NCBI GenBank assembly: GCA_002396205.1 | Contig: DGXB01000068.1 | Location: 1 to 23,822 of the forward strand | DNA from: Bacteroidales bacterium UBA4243 | GTDB lineage: Bacteria; Bacteroidota; Bacteroidia; Bacteroidales; F082 | Length of the DNA: 23,822 bases | Direction: 5' to 3' | In this document: positions 1-8,159 of the stretch, in pieces | Layout: each line of letters starts with the position of its first letter | Position numbering within the stretch: the stretch's first letter is position 1 | The notes under the pieces: generated by a model | Database searches by the model: none | What the model was told of the DNA's origin: nothing | Seen by the model: only the letters and a program-made list of their open reading frames with translations | Made by a program: the position numbers and the translations under genes

Positions 1-1
1 C

Positions 2-748
2 GTGGCCATCGACAAGCTCGACAAAATCGGCATTGAGGCCGTCAACGCGGAGCTCGCCGAGAAAGGCTTGGAAGCCGAAGCCATCGAGAAACTCCAGCCC
101 ATCCTTTTCATGAAAGGTGATACAAGAGAAAAACTCGCCCAACTGAAGCCATTGCTCAACAACGAAGTCGGCCAAAAAGGCATCGAGGAGTTGGAGACCT
201 TGTTCGACTACATCAACGATATGGAACTCGGCATCACTACCGAACTCGACCTGACTTTGGCCCGTGGCCTGAACTACTACACAGGTGCCATCTTCGAGGT
301 GAAAGCCTTGGACTTCGCCATCGGCAGCATCTCGGGCGGCGGTCGCTACGACAACCTGACGGGCATCTTCGGTCTGCCCAACGTGTCGGGCGTGGGCATC
401 AGCTTCGGTGCCGACCGCATTTACGACGTTTTGGACGGCCTGAACCTCTTCCCCGAGACCATGTCGGAGAGCACCAAGGTCATCTTCCTCAACTTCGGCA
501 AGAACGAGGAAAGATACTGCCTGAAGTACCTCAACCAAGTGCGCAAGCACGGCATCAACGCGGAAATCTATCCCGATGCCGCCAAGATCCAGAAACAGAT
601 GAAATATGCCGACCAACGCCACATCCCTGTCGTCATCATCGCTGGCGAACAAGAGATGGCCGAGGAGAAATTCACCGTCAAATTCATGAAAGAGGGAACT
701 CAAACGGTGGTAGAAGCGAACAAATTAGTTGAAACGATAATGATTTAG
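2..748 (+). CDS. hisS: Histidine--tRNA ligase, C-terminal part (5' end outside window)
   Basis: Class II aminoacyl-tRNA synthetase that charges tRNA-His with histidine in the cytoplasm. The first 248 visible residues are open from the window edge, so the valine codon at the left end is internal and not a start; roughly the N-terminal 200 residues are missing. Visible landmarks are the histidine-binding HisA-type segment RGLNYYTGAIFE (about residues 88-99 of the fragment), the GGGRYDNL segment after it, and motif 3 (GVGISFGADRIYDVL) with its arginine. The last ~95 residues are an anticodon-binding domain (VIFLNFGKNEE, then a VVIIAGEQE strand). The gene ends at a TAG and is followed by a G/C-run hairpin and a repeat-rich spacer before hutH. 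The identification is secure; only the 5' truncation by the window is a limitation. Confidence 0.96.
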   Translation: MAIDKLDKIGIEAVNAELAEKGLEAEAIEKLQPILFMKGDTREKLAQLKPLLNNEVGQKGIEELETLFDYINDMELGITTELDLTLARGLNYYTGAIFEVKALDFAIGSISGGGRYDNLTGIFGLPNVSGVGISFGADRIYDVLDGLNLFPETMSESTKVIFLNFGKNEERYCLKYLNQVRKHGINAEIYPDAAKIQKQMKYADQRHIPVVIIAGEQEMAEEKFTVKFMKEGTQTVVEANKLVETIMI

Positions 749-924
749 CAAAAAGTTGGGTAACGACTCCCCCCTACCCCCCTCACAGAGGGGGACGCGC
801 AAAGCGACGCGGGAGCAAAGCCCCGTAGGGGCGACAGCCAATAAGCAGGCGACGTAAGTCCCTGCATTTCACAGGCGACGTAAGTCCCTGCACTAAAAAG
901 AAACACAACAAACACATAACAAAT
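749..924. repeat. Repeat-rich spacer between hisS and hutH
   Basis: A 176-bp non-coding spacer. It holds a G/C-run palindrome at 778-794 (CCCCCTC, 3-nt loop, GAGGGGG). A 21-bp direct repeat occurs at 846-866 and 872-892; it begins CAGGCGACG and ends CCCTGCA, and the two copies appear identical. The palindrome has the same arms as hairpins at 11028-11043 and 13939-13954. The CAGG...CCTG repeat resembles part of the longer repeats at 8424-8490 and 9338-9405. No run of T follows the palindrome, so I do not call it an intrinsic terminator. No recognisable promoter for hutH was seen. Confidence 0.7.
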
Positions 925-2436
925 ATGAACACCCATTACATCTCATCCAAAGAATTGACCTTCAAACAGGTAAACGAAATAATCACGAAAGGCTACAAGC
1001 TCGCCTTGAGCGACGACGCCATCGCACGCATCCAGAAATGCCGCGACTATCTTGACAAGAAGATGGAGAACCCCGAGAAACCCATCTACGGCGTGACCAC
1101 CGGCTTCGGCTCGCTCTGCGACCACAGCATCTCGAAGGAAGACCTGAGCACCTTGCAGAAGAACTTAGTCATGTCGCACGCCTGCGGCACAGGCGAGATG
1201 GTGCCCGAGGAAATCATCCGCCTCATGCTATTATTAAAGGTACAAAGCCTTTCATACGGCAACAGCGGCGTGCAAGTGGTGACCGTCCAGCGCCTCATCG
1301 ACTTCTTCAACAACGACGTGCTTCCCGTGGTCTACAACCAAGGCTCGCTCGGCGCTTCCGGCGACTTGGCACCTTTGGCCAACCTCATGCTGCCTCTGCT
1401 CGGTTTGGGCGAAGTGCATTATGAAGGCAAGATCGTTCCCGCTCAACAAGTCCTCGACAAGTTCGGCTGGCAGCCCATCACCTTACAATCGAAAGAAGGA
1501 TTGGCCTTGCTCAACGGCACGCAGTTCATGAGCAGCTACGGCACTTACGTTTTACTGAAAGCCTTCCGTCTTAGTTACTTGGCCGACCTCATCGGCACCG
1601 TTTCTCTGGAAGCCTTCGATGGTCGCATCGAGCCTTTCTTCGACCAGGTGCACCAAATCCGTCACCACAACGGACAAATCGTCACCGCCAAGCGCGTACG
1701 TGAGTTCACCAAAGGCAGCGAGCTGATTGTCAGGGAGAAGAAACACGTCCAAGACCCCTACTCGTTCCGTTGCATGCCGCAGGTGCATGGTGCCTCGAAG
1801 GATGCCATCGACTACGTGGCCTCCGTCTTCAGCGAGGAAATCAACGCCGTCACCGACAACCCAACCATCTTCCCTGACGACGACTTGGTCATCAGCGCGG
1901 GCAACTTCCACGGTCAGCCTTTGGCCATCACTTTGGACTTCTTGGCCATCGCCATGGCTGAGTTGGGCAACATCAGCGAGCGTCGTATCTACCAGCTCAT
2001 CAGCGGCAAGCGCGACCTTCCGTCGTTCCTCGTCGCCGAGCCTGGACTGAACAGCGGCTTCATGATCCCGCAATATGCAGCCGCCAGCATCGTCAGCCAA
2101 AGCAAGCAACTCTGCACACCCGCCTCAGTCGACAGCATTGAGTCATCGCAAGGTCAGGAAGACCACGTCAGCATGGGCGCCAACGCCGCCACCAAGGCTT
2201 TGCGCGTGGCCGAAAACCTTGAGCGCGTTCTTGCCATCGAGCTGTTCAACGCTTCGCAGGCTTTGGAATTCCGCCGTCCGCTGAAGTCATCGCCCTGCAT
2301 CGAGCAGTTTGTGGCCGAATACCGCAAGCACGTGGAATTTGTGCGCGTCGACAAGGTGATGTACACCGAGATTGCCAAGAGCGTGCAGTTCGTGAAGGAC
2401 TACCCGCTGGATTTTGATGTTTTGAAGAACGAATAA
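925..2436 (+). CDS. hutH: Histidine ammonia-lyase (aromatic amino acid lyase family)
   Basis: Predicted to deaminate L-histidine to trans-urocanate and ammonia, the first step of histidine degradation, in the cytoplasm. The 503-aa length is normal for HutH. The Ala-Ser-Gly triplet that cyclises into the MIO cofactor is at 144-146 within GSLGASGDLAPLA. The catalytic tyrosine is in YGVTTGFG (Tyr55), and Ser84-His85 sits at the substrate-selectivity position, favouring histidine over tyrosine or phenylalanine. QDPYSFRCMPQVHGA, GLNSGFMIPQYAAAS and QEDHVSMG are further family blocks. The start is the ATG at 925 after an A-rich leader. No hutU, hutI or ftcD gene is adjacent, so the rest of the pathway, if present, lies elsewhere. 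An aromatic amino acid ammonia-lyase of the same fold is possible but less likely. Confidence 0.9.
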   Translation: MNTHYISSKELTFKQVNEIITKGYKLALSDDAIARIQKCRDYLDKKMENPEKPIYGVTTGFGSLCDHSISKEDLSTLQKNLVMSHACGTGEMVPEEIIRLMLLLKVQSLSYGNSGVQVVTVQRLIDFFNNDVLPVVYNQGSLGASGDLAPLANLMLPLLGLGEVHYEGKIVPAQQVLDKFGWQPITLQSKEGLALLNGTQFMSSYGTYVLLKAFRLSYLADLIGTVSLEAFDGRIEPFFDQVHQIRHHNGQIVTAKRVREFTKGSELIVREKKHVQDPYSFRCMPQVHGASKDAIDYVASVFSEEINAVTDNPTIFPDDDLVISAGNFHGQPLAITLDFLAIAMAELGNISERRIYQLISGKRDLPSFLVAEPGLNSGFMIPQYAAASIVSQSKQLCTPASVDSIESSQGQEDHVSMGANAATKALRVAENLERVLAIELFNASQALEFRRPLKSSPCIEQFVAEYRKHVEFVRVDKVMYTEIAKSVQFVKDYPLDFDVLKNE

Positions 2437-2443
2437 TTATAGG

Positions 2444-2513
2444 TTGTAGGGCTGTCGTATTACGGCAGCCGCATGAAATTCAAGGCGGCTGCCACAATGT
2501 GACAGCCCTACAA
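2444..2513. repeat. Long imperfect inverted repeat downstream of hutH
   Basis: Two 28-bp arms at 2444-2471 and 2486-2513 are inverted copies of each other, with about 21 matching positions and a 14-bp loop. Each arm is itself a small hairpin. The left arm reads GGCTG, core, CAGCC and the right arm GGCTG, CCACAATGTGA, CAGCC. The right-arm core recurs at 8525-8545, 9639-9660 and 11649-11670. The element could fold as a terminator-like structure after hutH but lacks a T run. It fits better as a REP/BIME-like intergenic repeat. Confidence 0.7.
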
Positions 2514-2527
2514 GCCAAACGAAAAAA

Positions 2528-3052
2528 ATGGGAACCACCAACGCCACACCACAACCCAAGCGCCCATTGGGGATGACCATCCTCCTCGTGCTGTCGTTCC
2601 TCAACGCCGTCCTCAACATCTTCAGTTCCATCATCATGTTTGTTGGTACGCCAATGATTGCCGAGATGGTGAAGACAGGACAATTAGAGGAGACAATGGC
2701 TCCTTTCCTGACCACGGCCAACGAAGAAATGCGAACCGCTATGATGGATTCGATGACCGCCTTGGCTGGTATCAAGCCCGTTTATTATCTGCTTATGTTA
2801 GTGTTGTTTGTGGTCTCACTGGCAGGTGTTGTCAAAATGCTGAGACTCAACAAGTCAGGGCTTCATTTCTACGCCATCTCACAAATCCTGATGCTTATCG
2901 TTTCTTCCATCTACAAATACCCATTGATGCACCCATCGCCTTTCATGACCGACTTGCTACTCACCTGCATGTTCATTGCCGTCTACTACCTGTATTTCAA
3001 GCGAATGGAGATGGAAAACATGAAAAACACCCCCAACACCCTTGAAGAATGA
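2528..3052 (+). CDS. Small membrane protein of unknown function (four predicted TM segments)
   Basis: A 174-aa protein I do not recognise. After a polar start (MGTTNATPQPKRP) a hydrophobic segment runs about residues 15-38. Three further membrane segments follow near 82-102, 113-130 and 138-157, with a short charged tail. The loop between TM1 and TM2 (about 45-80) is Met- and Glu-rich and may face the periplasm. Topology is read from hydrophobicity by eye. The stop codon overlaps the next start by 4 bp (ATGA), and the next protein is the same length and also membrane-bound, so the two are probably translated together. No catalytic motif is visible. Confidence 0.7.
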   Translation: MGTTNATPQPKRPLGMTILLVLSFLNAVLNIFSSIIMFVGTPMIAEMVKTGQLEETMAPFLTTANEEMRTAMMDSMTALAGIKPVYYLLMLVLFVVSLAGVVKMLRLNKSGLHFYAISQILMLIVSSIYKYPLMHPSPFMTDLLLTCMFIAVYYLYFKRMEMENMKNTPNTLEE

Positions 3053-3573
3053 AAGAGCGCGAAGGAAAGATTTTCAACCTGAAGCCCGAGCTGACCCTTG
3101 CGATGAAGTTAGCGGCCACTTTTGCCATCACTTACTATGGCTTGATGCTTGTGTATGAAATCTTTACCTTGATATACAGCCGTTATTTCATCGACTCCTA
3201 TTATTTCAACAACGGTGATTTGGCCCAAGGCAAAAAAGAGCTTTGGATACAAATCATCCAACTTGCATTATCCACAATATTGGTTTTCAGCCTGATACAA
3301 ATCTTCAGAAAGAAAGTGCACGGCAAAGCCATTTTTTTGACAGCGTCATTGGCATTAATTGTCTTCCAGCTGATGGTCACAGGGCCTATGCCTATGGTAA
3401 AATACATCCTTGAGGTTTTGCTCGTGCTCATCATCGCGCCAATCCGAGTGAAGAAAAAACTCAAACTGAAAGGCGGGAAGCTACAATTAGAACCCGTGGA
3501 AAACGCTGTAAACCAAGCAGAAGAAAATGCCGAGGCTAACGAAGCATCATCGCAGCCCGACGCACAGCCTTGA
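3049..3573 (+). CDS. Small membrane protein of unknown function, coupled to the preceding gene
   Basis: A 174-aa protein, unrecognised. Hydrophobic segments lie near residues 16-38, 61-81, 91-108 and 113-132. They are followed by a basic patch (RVKKKLKLKGGK) and an acidic, Ala/Gln-rich, probably disordered tail. Its ATG sits in the stop codon of the upstream gene, which indicates translational coupling. Its last 38 bp overlap the 3' end of sufS on the opposite strand, so the C-terminal tail and the SufS C-terminus share DNA. No enzyme motif is seen; a small envelope component is possible, but this is only inference. Confidence 0.65.
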   Translation: MKEREGKIFNLKPELTLAMKLAATFAITYYGLMLVYEIFTLIYSRYFIDSYYFNNGDLAQGKKELWIQIIQLALSTILVFSLIQIFRKKVHGKAIFLTASLALIVFQLMVTGPMPMVKYILEVLLVLIIAPIRVKKKLKLKGGKLQLEPVENAVNQAEENAEANEASSQPDAQP

Positions 3574-4753
3574 CGAAGATTTCCACTTCCTCCAAAGTAT
3601 TATACAACGCAAACGAAGCCCTCACTGTACCCGGAATGCCAAAACGCGTCATGACCGGCTCGGCGCAATGGTGACCTGTGCGTACAGCCACACCCATCTT
3701 GTCGATAATCGTGCCCAAATCGTAAGGATGGATACCTTCGATGATGAACGAAACTAGTCCACTCCGTTGCGCCGCCTCTCCGATGAAACGTATGCCTTCA
3801 ATCCCCGAAAGTTGTTGGATAGCCATTTGTAGAAGTCGGGCTTCGTGTTGCTCAACTTCTTTCCTATCAATGCTTTGCAAAAAATGAATAGCTGTTTCCA
3901 AACCTAAAGCCGCACCCACATTGGGTGTGCCAGCCTCGAATTTGTAGGGCAAAACGTTGAAAGTAGTTTTCTCAAAACTCACCGTGTCGACCATCTCGCC
4001 TCCGAACTGATAAGGCGGCAACTTCTCCAACCACTCAGCCTTGCCATACAAACCGCCAATACCCATCGGGGCGTACATCTTATGCCCCGAAAACACGAAG
4101 AAATCGCAGTCAAGGTCTTGAACATCAATGGGATGGTGAGCAATGGACTGGGCACCGTCAACGACAACGGGAATGCCGTATTCATGCGCCATCTGCACCA
4201 TCTGCTTTACAGGATTGACGGTTCCCAACACATTGGAAATGTGGGCAATTGAAACGACCATTGGCCGTTCTTTGAGCAATTCCTCATAGCGGTTCAAGTC
4301 CAAAACGCCCTTATCGTCCATTGGGACGACAAGCAACTGACCGTCATGCCTTTGCACCATCTGCTGCCACGGCACAAGGTTGGAGTGGTGCTCCATAGCT
4401 GTGACCAGCACCTTATCGCCTTCTCCGATGCAATAATGCTCGAAAGCAGTCGCCAACAGGTTCAACGACTCGGTTGTGCCACGCGTGAAGATGATTTCAC
4501 GGGCTTCCTTGGCATGGATGAAATCAGCCACGGTTTGGCGAGCGTGTTCGTATGCCTCCGTCGCTTTTTGGCTTAGATAATGCACGCCACGGTGGATATT
4601 GCAGTTCTCATGCAGGTAATAGTTGCGCTCGCGTTCAATGACACATATCGGTTTTTGCGTGGTGGCCGCATTGTCGAAATAGACCAATGGTTTGCCATAG
4701 ACCTGCTGGTCAAGGACGGGGAATTGATTCCTTATTGCTGTGATATCCATCAT
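3536..4753 (-). CDS. sufS: Cysteine desulfurase SufS
   Basis: PLP-dependent enzyme that takes sulfur from L-cysteine, leaving alanine and an enzyme persulfide for Fe-S cluster assembly on SufBCD. The 405-aa length is typical. Visible sites are DNAATTQKP near the N-terminus, His123 in AMEHHSN, Asp199 in VVVDGAQS, the PLP lysine Lys225 in FSGHKMYAP, and the catalytic Cys363 in VRTGHHCAEPVM. It is the last gene of the suf operon, separated from sufD by 215 bp that hold several hairpins. The start is MM; either Met at 4753 or the next one is possible. A TATGTTTTG sequence about 20 bp upstream is one base off the Bacteroidetes -7 consensus and might be a weak internal promoter. Its 3' end overlaps the convergent membrane-protein gene by 38 bp. 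Confidence 0.95.
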   Translation of the reverse strand: MMDITAIRNQFPVLDQQVYGKPLVYFDNAATTQKPICVIERERNYYLHENCNIHRGVHYLSQKATEAYEHARQTVADFIHAKEAREIIFTRGTTESLNLLATAFEHYCIGEGDKVLVTAMEHHSNLVPWQQMVQRHDGQLLVVPMDDKGVLDLNRYEELLKERPMVVSIAHISNVLGTVNPVKQMVQMAHEYGIPVVVDGAQSIAHHPIDVQDLDCDFFVFSGHKMYAPMGIGGLYGKAEWLEKLPPYQFGGEMVDTVSFEKTTFNVLPYKFEAGTPNVGAALGLETAIHFLQSIDRKEVEQHEARLLQMAIQQLSGIEGIRFIGEAAQRSGLVSFIIEGIHPYDLGTIIDKMGVAVRTGHHCAEPVMTRFGIPGTVRASFALYNTLEEVEIFVKAVRRAAMMLR

Positions 4754-4968
4754 TTTTCTTTTCTAACAAAACATACAAAACCATCAAAACCGCCATTTCT
4801 TTTGAGCTTTGCAACGGCTGCCAACCGGCTCCCGTCGCCTCTCCGCCTACGGCGGCTAAGAGCCTCATGAAATCTTCGGGCATCCGTAAGGATGCGTTGG
4901 GGAAGCGAGCCAGTTGGACGCTTCCCTTCTTGCAACAAGGTTTTGTGAGTTTTGCCGGTTTTGTTCCA
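4754..4968. repeat. Hairpin-rich spacer between sufD and sufS
   Basis: This 215-bp gap lies inside an otherwise compact operon. Palindromes are visible at 4843-4855 (CCGCC/GGCGG), 4880-4895 (GCATCC, GTAA loop, GGATGC) and 4901-4925 (GGAAGCG/CGCTTCC). Open frames here overlap the ends of both flanking genes and resemble no protein. It reads like an inserted intergenic repeat that could act on the mRNA as a processing or stability element. Confidence 0.6.
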
Positions 4969-5796
4969 TTAAATCTTCGAATAATCAATATCAAAATTAT
5001 ATTCCTTCGGATGGCTGCAACGCAACACGCAGTTCTCGCAGCTCGACAGCTCACCGCGCAGGCGACGTTTGATCATGTCGTCGATATGTTCGTGCAGCAT
5101 CTCGTTGCCAATGTGGTTGCTCACCTCGGCAGCAAAGGCATACATCAACAATATCCTTGCGTTAGCTTTGCTGATACCACGCTGACGCATGTAGAACATC
5201 GCTTCCTGGTCGAGTTGGCCGGTGGAGGTGCCGTGCGAGCATTTCACGTCATCGGCATAAATCTCAAGGAACGGCTGGCTGTTGATTTTTGCAGTCGGCG
5301 TCAGGATGATATTGCTGTTGTTTTGATGCGCATCGGTCTTTTGCGCGTCTTTGGCCACATACACATGTCCGTTGAAAATGCCCGTGGCCTCATCGTCCAA
5401 AACGCCTTTGAACTTCTCGTTGCTCGTGCAATGCGGCACGTTGTGGTTCACCTTCAGATAGTTCTCCACGTGCTGTTTCTTGTCGATGAGATAAAGTCCA
5501 TACACTTGGGTATCAGCGCCTTCACCGTCCAAATCAATGTGATAGGTATTGCGCACATCGCCGCCATTGAAGGTGATGACCACGATCTTCAGGCGACTGT
5601 CGGCCATCTGCCTGACCTTGAATTCGCGTTGGATGGAAGCCTCGTTGCTGATGTTTTGAAGCACATACAACTCAAGACTCGCGTTTTCGTTGAGGACGAT
5701 TTCGGCCACTTTCGGTTCAGCCGAGAGATGTGCATCGTCGTCATACTCAATGATTTCGCGACTTTGGTTGGCAGCTATGATAAGTTGGTTGTCCAT
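4969..5796 (-). CDS. sufD: SufD, Fe-S cluster scaffold subunit (short form)
   Basis: Partner of SufB and SufC in the SufBC2D complex, where Fe-S clusters are built. The SufBD core is clear: a beta-helix from about residue 30 to 190 containing FNGGDVRNTYHI, then IYADDVKCSHGTSTG and the helical MRQRGISKANARILL. His188 in CSHG corresponds to the conserved SufD histidine shown to matter in E. coli. At 275 aa it lacks the N-terminal helical region of the usual ~420-450-aa SufD. There is no room for it, because sufC ends 2 bp upstream. The ATG at 5796 is chosen over an in-frame TTG at 5802, which lies only about 4 bp after the AAGGAA ribosome-binding sequence. The C-terminus carries Cys253, Cys256, Cys260 and His262 (CENCVLRCSH), a possible metal-binding cluster. 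Confidence 0.9.
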   Translation of the reverse strand: MDNQLIIAANQSREIIEYDDDAHLSAEPKVAEIVLNENASLELYVLQNISNEASIQREFKVRQMADSRLKIVVITFNGGDVRNTYHIDLDGEGADTQVYGLYLIDKKQHVENYLKVNHNVPHCTSNEKFKGVLDDEATGIFNGHVYVAKDAQKTDAHQNNSNIILTPTAKINSQPFLEIYADDVKCSHGTSTGQLDQEAMFYMRQRGISKANARILLMYAFAAEVSNHIGNEMLHEHIDDMIKRRLRGELSSCENCVLRCSHPKEYNFDIDYSKI

Positions 5797-5798
5797 AG

Positions 5799-6545
5799 TC
5801 AAAGTTCCTTAATCCATTCGTAGCCTTTTTCTTCGAGTTCGAGGGCGAGGTTCTTGCCACCCGTCTTGACGATGCGCCCGTCGTACATCACATGGACGAA
5901 GTCGGGGACGATGTAGTCCAACAAACGCTGATAGTGCGTGATGACCACGAAAGCGTTTTCGGCGTTGTGCAACTGGTTAACACCATGAGCCACAATGCGT
6001 AAGGCATCAATATCCAAGCCCGAGTCAGTCTCGTCAAGGATGGCGAGGCTCGGCTCAAGCATGGCCATTTGGAAGATTTCGTTTTTCTTCTTTTCGCCGC
6101 CGCTGTAGCCCACGTTGACGAAACGGTTTTGCAGCTTCTCGGTGATTTCCACCATGGCCTGCTTCTCCTTCATCAACTTCATGAACTCGATGGTGCTCAT
6201 CGGTGCAAGTCCTTGATACTCACGCTTCGAGTTGACGGCGGTGCGCATGAAGTTCTGTATGCTCACGCCAGGAATCTCGACGGGATACTGGAAACTGAGG
6301 AAGATGCCTTCGTTGGCGCGGTCCTCGGGCGACATCCCAACGATGTTCTTGCCCTTGTACCAAATCTCGCCTTCTGTGATTTCGTACCCATCGCGCCCCG
6401 TGATGGCCGCTGCAAGGGTGCTTTTACCGGTTCCGTTGGGTCCCATGATGGCGTGCACTTCGCCAGCGTTGACACCCAGATTCAATCCTTTCAGGATTTC
6501 CTTGCCTCCGATGGAGACGTGTAGATTTTTGATATTCAGTAGCAT
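5799..6545 (-). CDS. sufC: SufC, ATPase of the Fe-S cluster assembly complex
   Basis: ABC-type ATPase that drives the conformational changes of SufBC2D during Fe-S cluster assembly in the cytoplasm. The 248-aa length is standard. Walker A is GPNGTGKST (35-43), the Q-loop is in FLSFQYPVEIPGV, the family signature is YSGGEKKKNE (147-156), and Walker B plus the D-loop is LAILDETDSGLD (167-178). His204 in FVVITHYQR is the switch histidine region. It lies between sufB (39 bp upstream) and sufD (2 bp downstream), as in other suf operons. No clear Shine-Dalgarno sequence precedes the ATG, which is usual in this phylum. Confidence 0.96.
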   Translation of the reverse strand: MLLNIKNLHVSIGGKEILKGLNLGVNAGEVHAIMGPNGTGKSTLAAAITGRDGYEITEGEIWYKGKNIVGMSPEDRANEGIFLSFQYPVEIPGVSIQNFMRTAVNSKREYQGLAPMSTIEFMKLMKEKQAMVEITEKLQNRFVNVGYSGGEKKKNEIFQMAMLEPSLAILDETDSGLDIDALRIVAHGVNQLHNAENAFVVITHYQRLLDYIVPDFVHVMYDGRIVKTGGKNLALELEEKGYEWIKEL

Positions 6546-6584
6546 ATAATTCGTGATTTAATATTCAAAATTTAAAATTCAAAA

Positions 6585-8036
6585 TTAGCCAACGCTGCCC
6601 TCCAAGGTGATTGACAATAATTTCTGCGCTTCAACCGCAAATTCCATAGGCAGTTTATTCAACACATCCTTGGCGTAGCCGTTGACAATCAGTCCGATGG
6701 CTTTCTCAGTCGGGATGCCGCGCTGCTGACAGTAGAAGAGCTGGTCCTCAGAGATTTTCGAGGTGGTGGCTTCGTGTTCGAGGATGCTGCTGTCGTTGCC
6801 GCACTCGACGTAGGGCCATGTGTGGGCACCGCATTGGTCGCCTAACAATAAGGAATCGCATTGCGAATAGTTGCGGGCATTTTCAGCTTTGGCGGCTACC
6901 CTTACCAAGCCACGATAGCCGTTTTGGCTGTGGCCGGCAGAGATGCCTTTTGAGATAATGGTGCTGCGGGTATTTTTGCCCAAGTGGATCATCTTCGTGC
7001 CCGTATCGGCTTGTTGGTAGTTGTTGGTCACAGCAACGGAGTAGAACTCGCCCACCGAGTTGTCACCCAGCAGCACACAGCCCGGGTATTTCCAAGTGAT
7101 GGCCGAACCCGTCTCGACCTGCGTCCAAGAAATCTTGGAGCGGTCGCCACGGCAGAGACCACGCTTTGTGACGAGGTTATATACACCACCTTTGCCGTCC
7201 TTATCGCCTGGGTACCAATTCTGTACGGTCGAATATTTCACCTCGGCATCGGTCTCGGCAATGATTTCGACGATGGCGGCATGAAGCTGGTTTTCATCGC
7301 GTTGCGGAGCAGTGCAGCCTTCCATGTAGCTCACATACGCACCTTCGTCGGCCACGATGAGCGTACGCTCAAACTGGCCTGTGTTGGCCGCGTTGATGCG
7401 GAAATAAGTCGACAATTCCAACGGGCAACGCACACCTTTCGGGATGTAGCAGAACGAGCCGTCGCTGAAGACCGCCGAATTCAAAGCGGCAAAGAAATTG
7501 TCGGTGTAAGGCACCACCTTTCCGAGATATTTCTTCACCAAGTCGGGATGTTGCTTCACCGCCTCGCTGAACGACATGAAGATGACACCGTGCTTCGAGA
7601 GCGTCTCCTGGAAGGTCGTCTTCACCGAGGTCGAGTCCATCACCGCATCGACAGCCACGCCTGATAGCTTCTTCTGCTCATCGAGAGAGATGCCGAGTTT
7701 GTCGAAAGTGGCCAACAGTTCGGGGTCCACCTCGTCGAGGCTTTGCTTTTCCTGACGTTTGCGTGGTGCAGCGTAATAGATAATGTCTTGGTAATCAATT
7801 TCTGGAAGGTCGAGATGCGCCCAGTTGGGTTGCTTGAGTGTCTGCCAATGGCGGAAGGCCTTCAGGCGGAATTCCAAAAGCCATTCGGGTTCTTCTTTCT
7901 TCTTGGAAATGAGGCGGATGATATCCTCGTTCAAGCCTTTCGGCACAAAATCGGTCTCAATGTCGGTCACGAAGCCGTATTCATACTCCTTGTTCGTGAC
8001 TTCGCTGATGATATTTTCGTTCGGATGCTGATCCAT
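6585..8036 (-). CDS. sufB: SufB, Fe-S cluster scaffold subunit
   Basis: Core scaffold of SufBC2D, receiving sulfur and holding the nascent Fe-S cluster. The 483-aa length matches the family. The N-terminus has the expected helical region (PEWLLEFRLKAFRHW), followed by GVRCPLELSTYFRIN, the EGCTAPQRDENQLHAA segment and SAGHSQNGYRGLVRV. The conserved QCDSLLLG cysteine (Cys393) lies 28 residues before the EHEATTS block (Glu420-His421-Glu422), the same spacing as the E. coli active-site residues Cys405 and His433. It is the first gene of the operon, with a probable promoter 116 bp upstream at 8152-8159. The start ATG at 8036 is preceded by no strong ribosome-binding site. Confidence 0.96.
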   Translation of the reverse strand: MDQHPNENIISEVTNKEYEYGFVTDIETDFVPKGLNEDIIRLISKKKEEPEWLLEFRLKAFRHWQTLKQPNWAHLDLPEIDYQDIIYYAAPRKRQEKQSLDEVDPELLATFDKLGISLDEQKKLSGVAVDAVMDSTSVKTTFQETLSKHGVIFMSFSEAVKQHPDLVKKYLGKVVPYTDNFFAALNSAVFSDGSFCYIPKGVRCPLELSTYFRINAANTGQFERTLIVADEGAYVSYMEGCTAPQRDENQLHAAIVEIIAETDAEVKYSTVQNWYPGDKDGKGGVYNLVTKRGLCRGDRSKISWTQVETGSAITWKYPGCVLLGDNSVGEFYSVAVTNNYQQADTGTKMIHLGKNTRSTIISKGISAGHSQNGYRGLVRVAAKAENARNYSQCDSLLLGDQCGAHTWPYVECGNDSSILEHEATTSKISEDQLFYCQQRGIPTEKAIGLIVNGYAKDVLNKLPMEFAVEAQKLLSITLEGSVG

Positions 8037-8151
8037 GATTGACGGTATTTTGACTTAGGACTAAGGGCTTAAGACTTAGGGCTGTAACCTCCTCTCGCGT
8101 CTCGTGTCTCGAAGTCTCGTGTCTTATTAAGAATGATTTCAAATTAGGCCG

Positions 8152-8159
8152 CAAAGATA
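8152..8159 (-). promoter_or_regulatory. Probable -7 promoter element of the suf operon
   Basis: Read on the minus strand the sequence is TATCTTTG, an exact match to the Bacteroidetes -7 consensus TAnnTTTG. It would give a leader of roughly 110 nt before sufB. A convincing -33 TTTG element at the right distance was not seen, so the call rests on the -7 box and its position. Confidence 0.55.

Noticed and set aside
778..794. G/C-run hairpin after hisS as an intrinsic terminator
   Set aside because: No T tract follows, and the same hairpin occurs in places unrelated to gene ends (11028-11043 and 13939-13954).
5800..5802. TTG as sufD start
   Set aside because: It overlaps the sufC stop and is too close to the AAGGAA sequence; the ATG at 5796 has better spacing.
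4867..5823. 318-codon open frame on the plus strand opposite sufD
   Set aside because: It is antisense to a clear SufD gene, has no family resemblance, and arises from codon bias. Similar long antisense frames at 1552-2109, 14439-15356 and 22516-23589 were rejected for the same reason.
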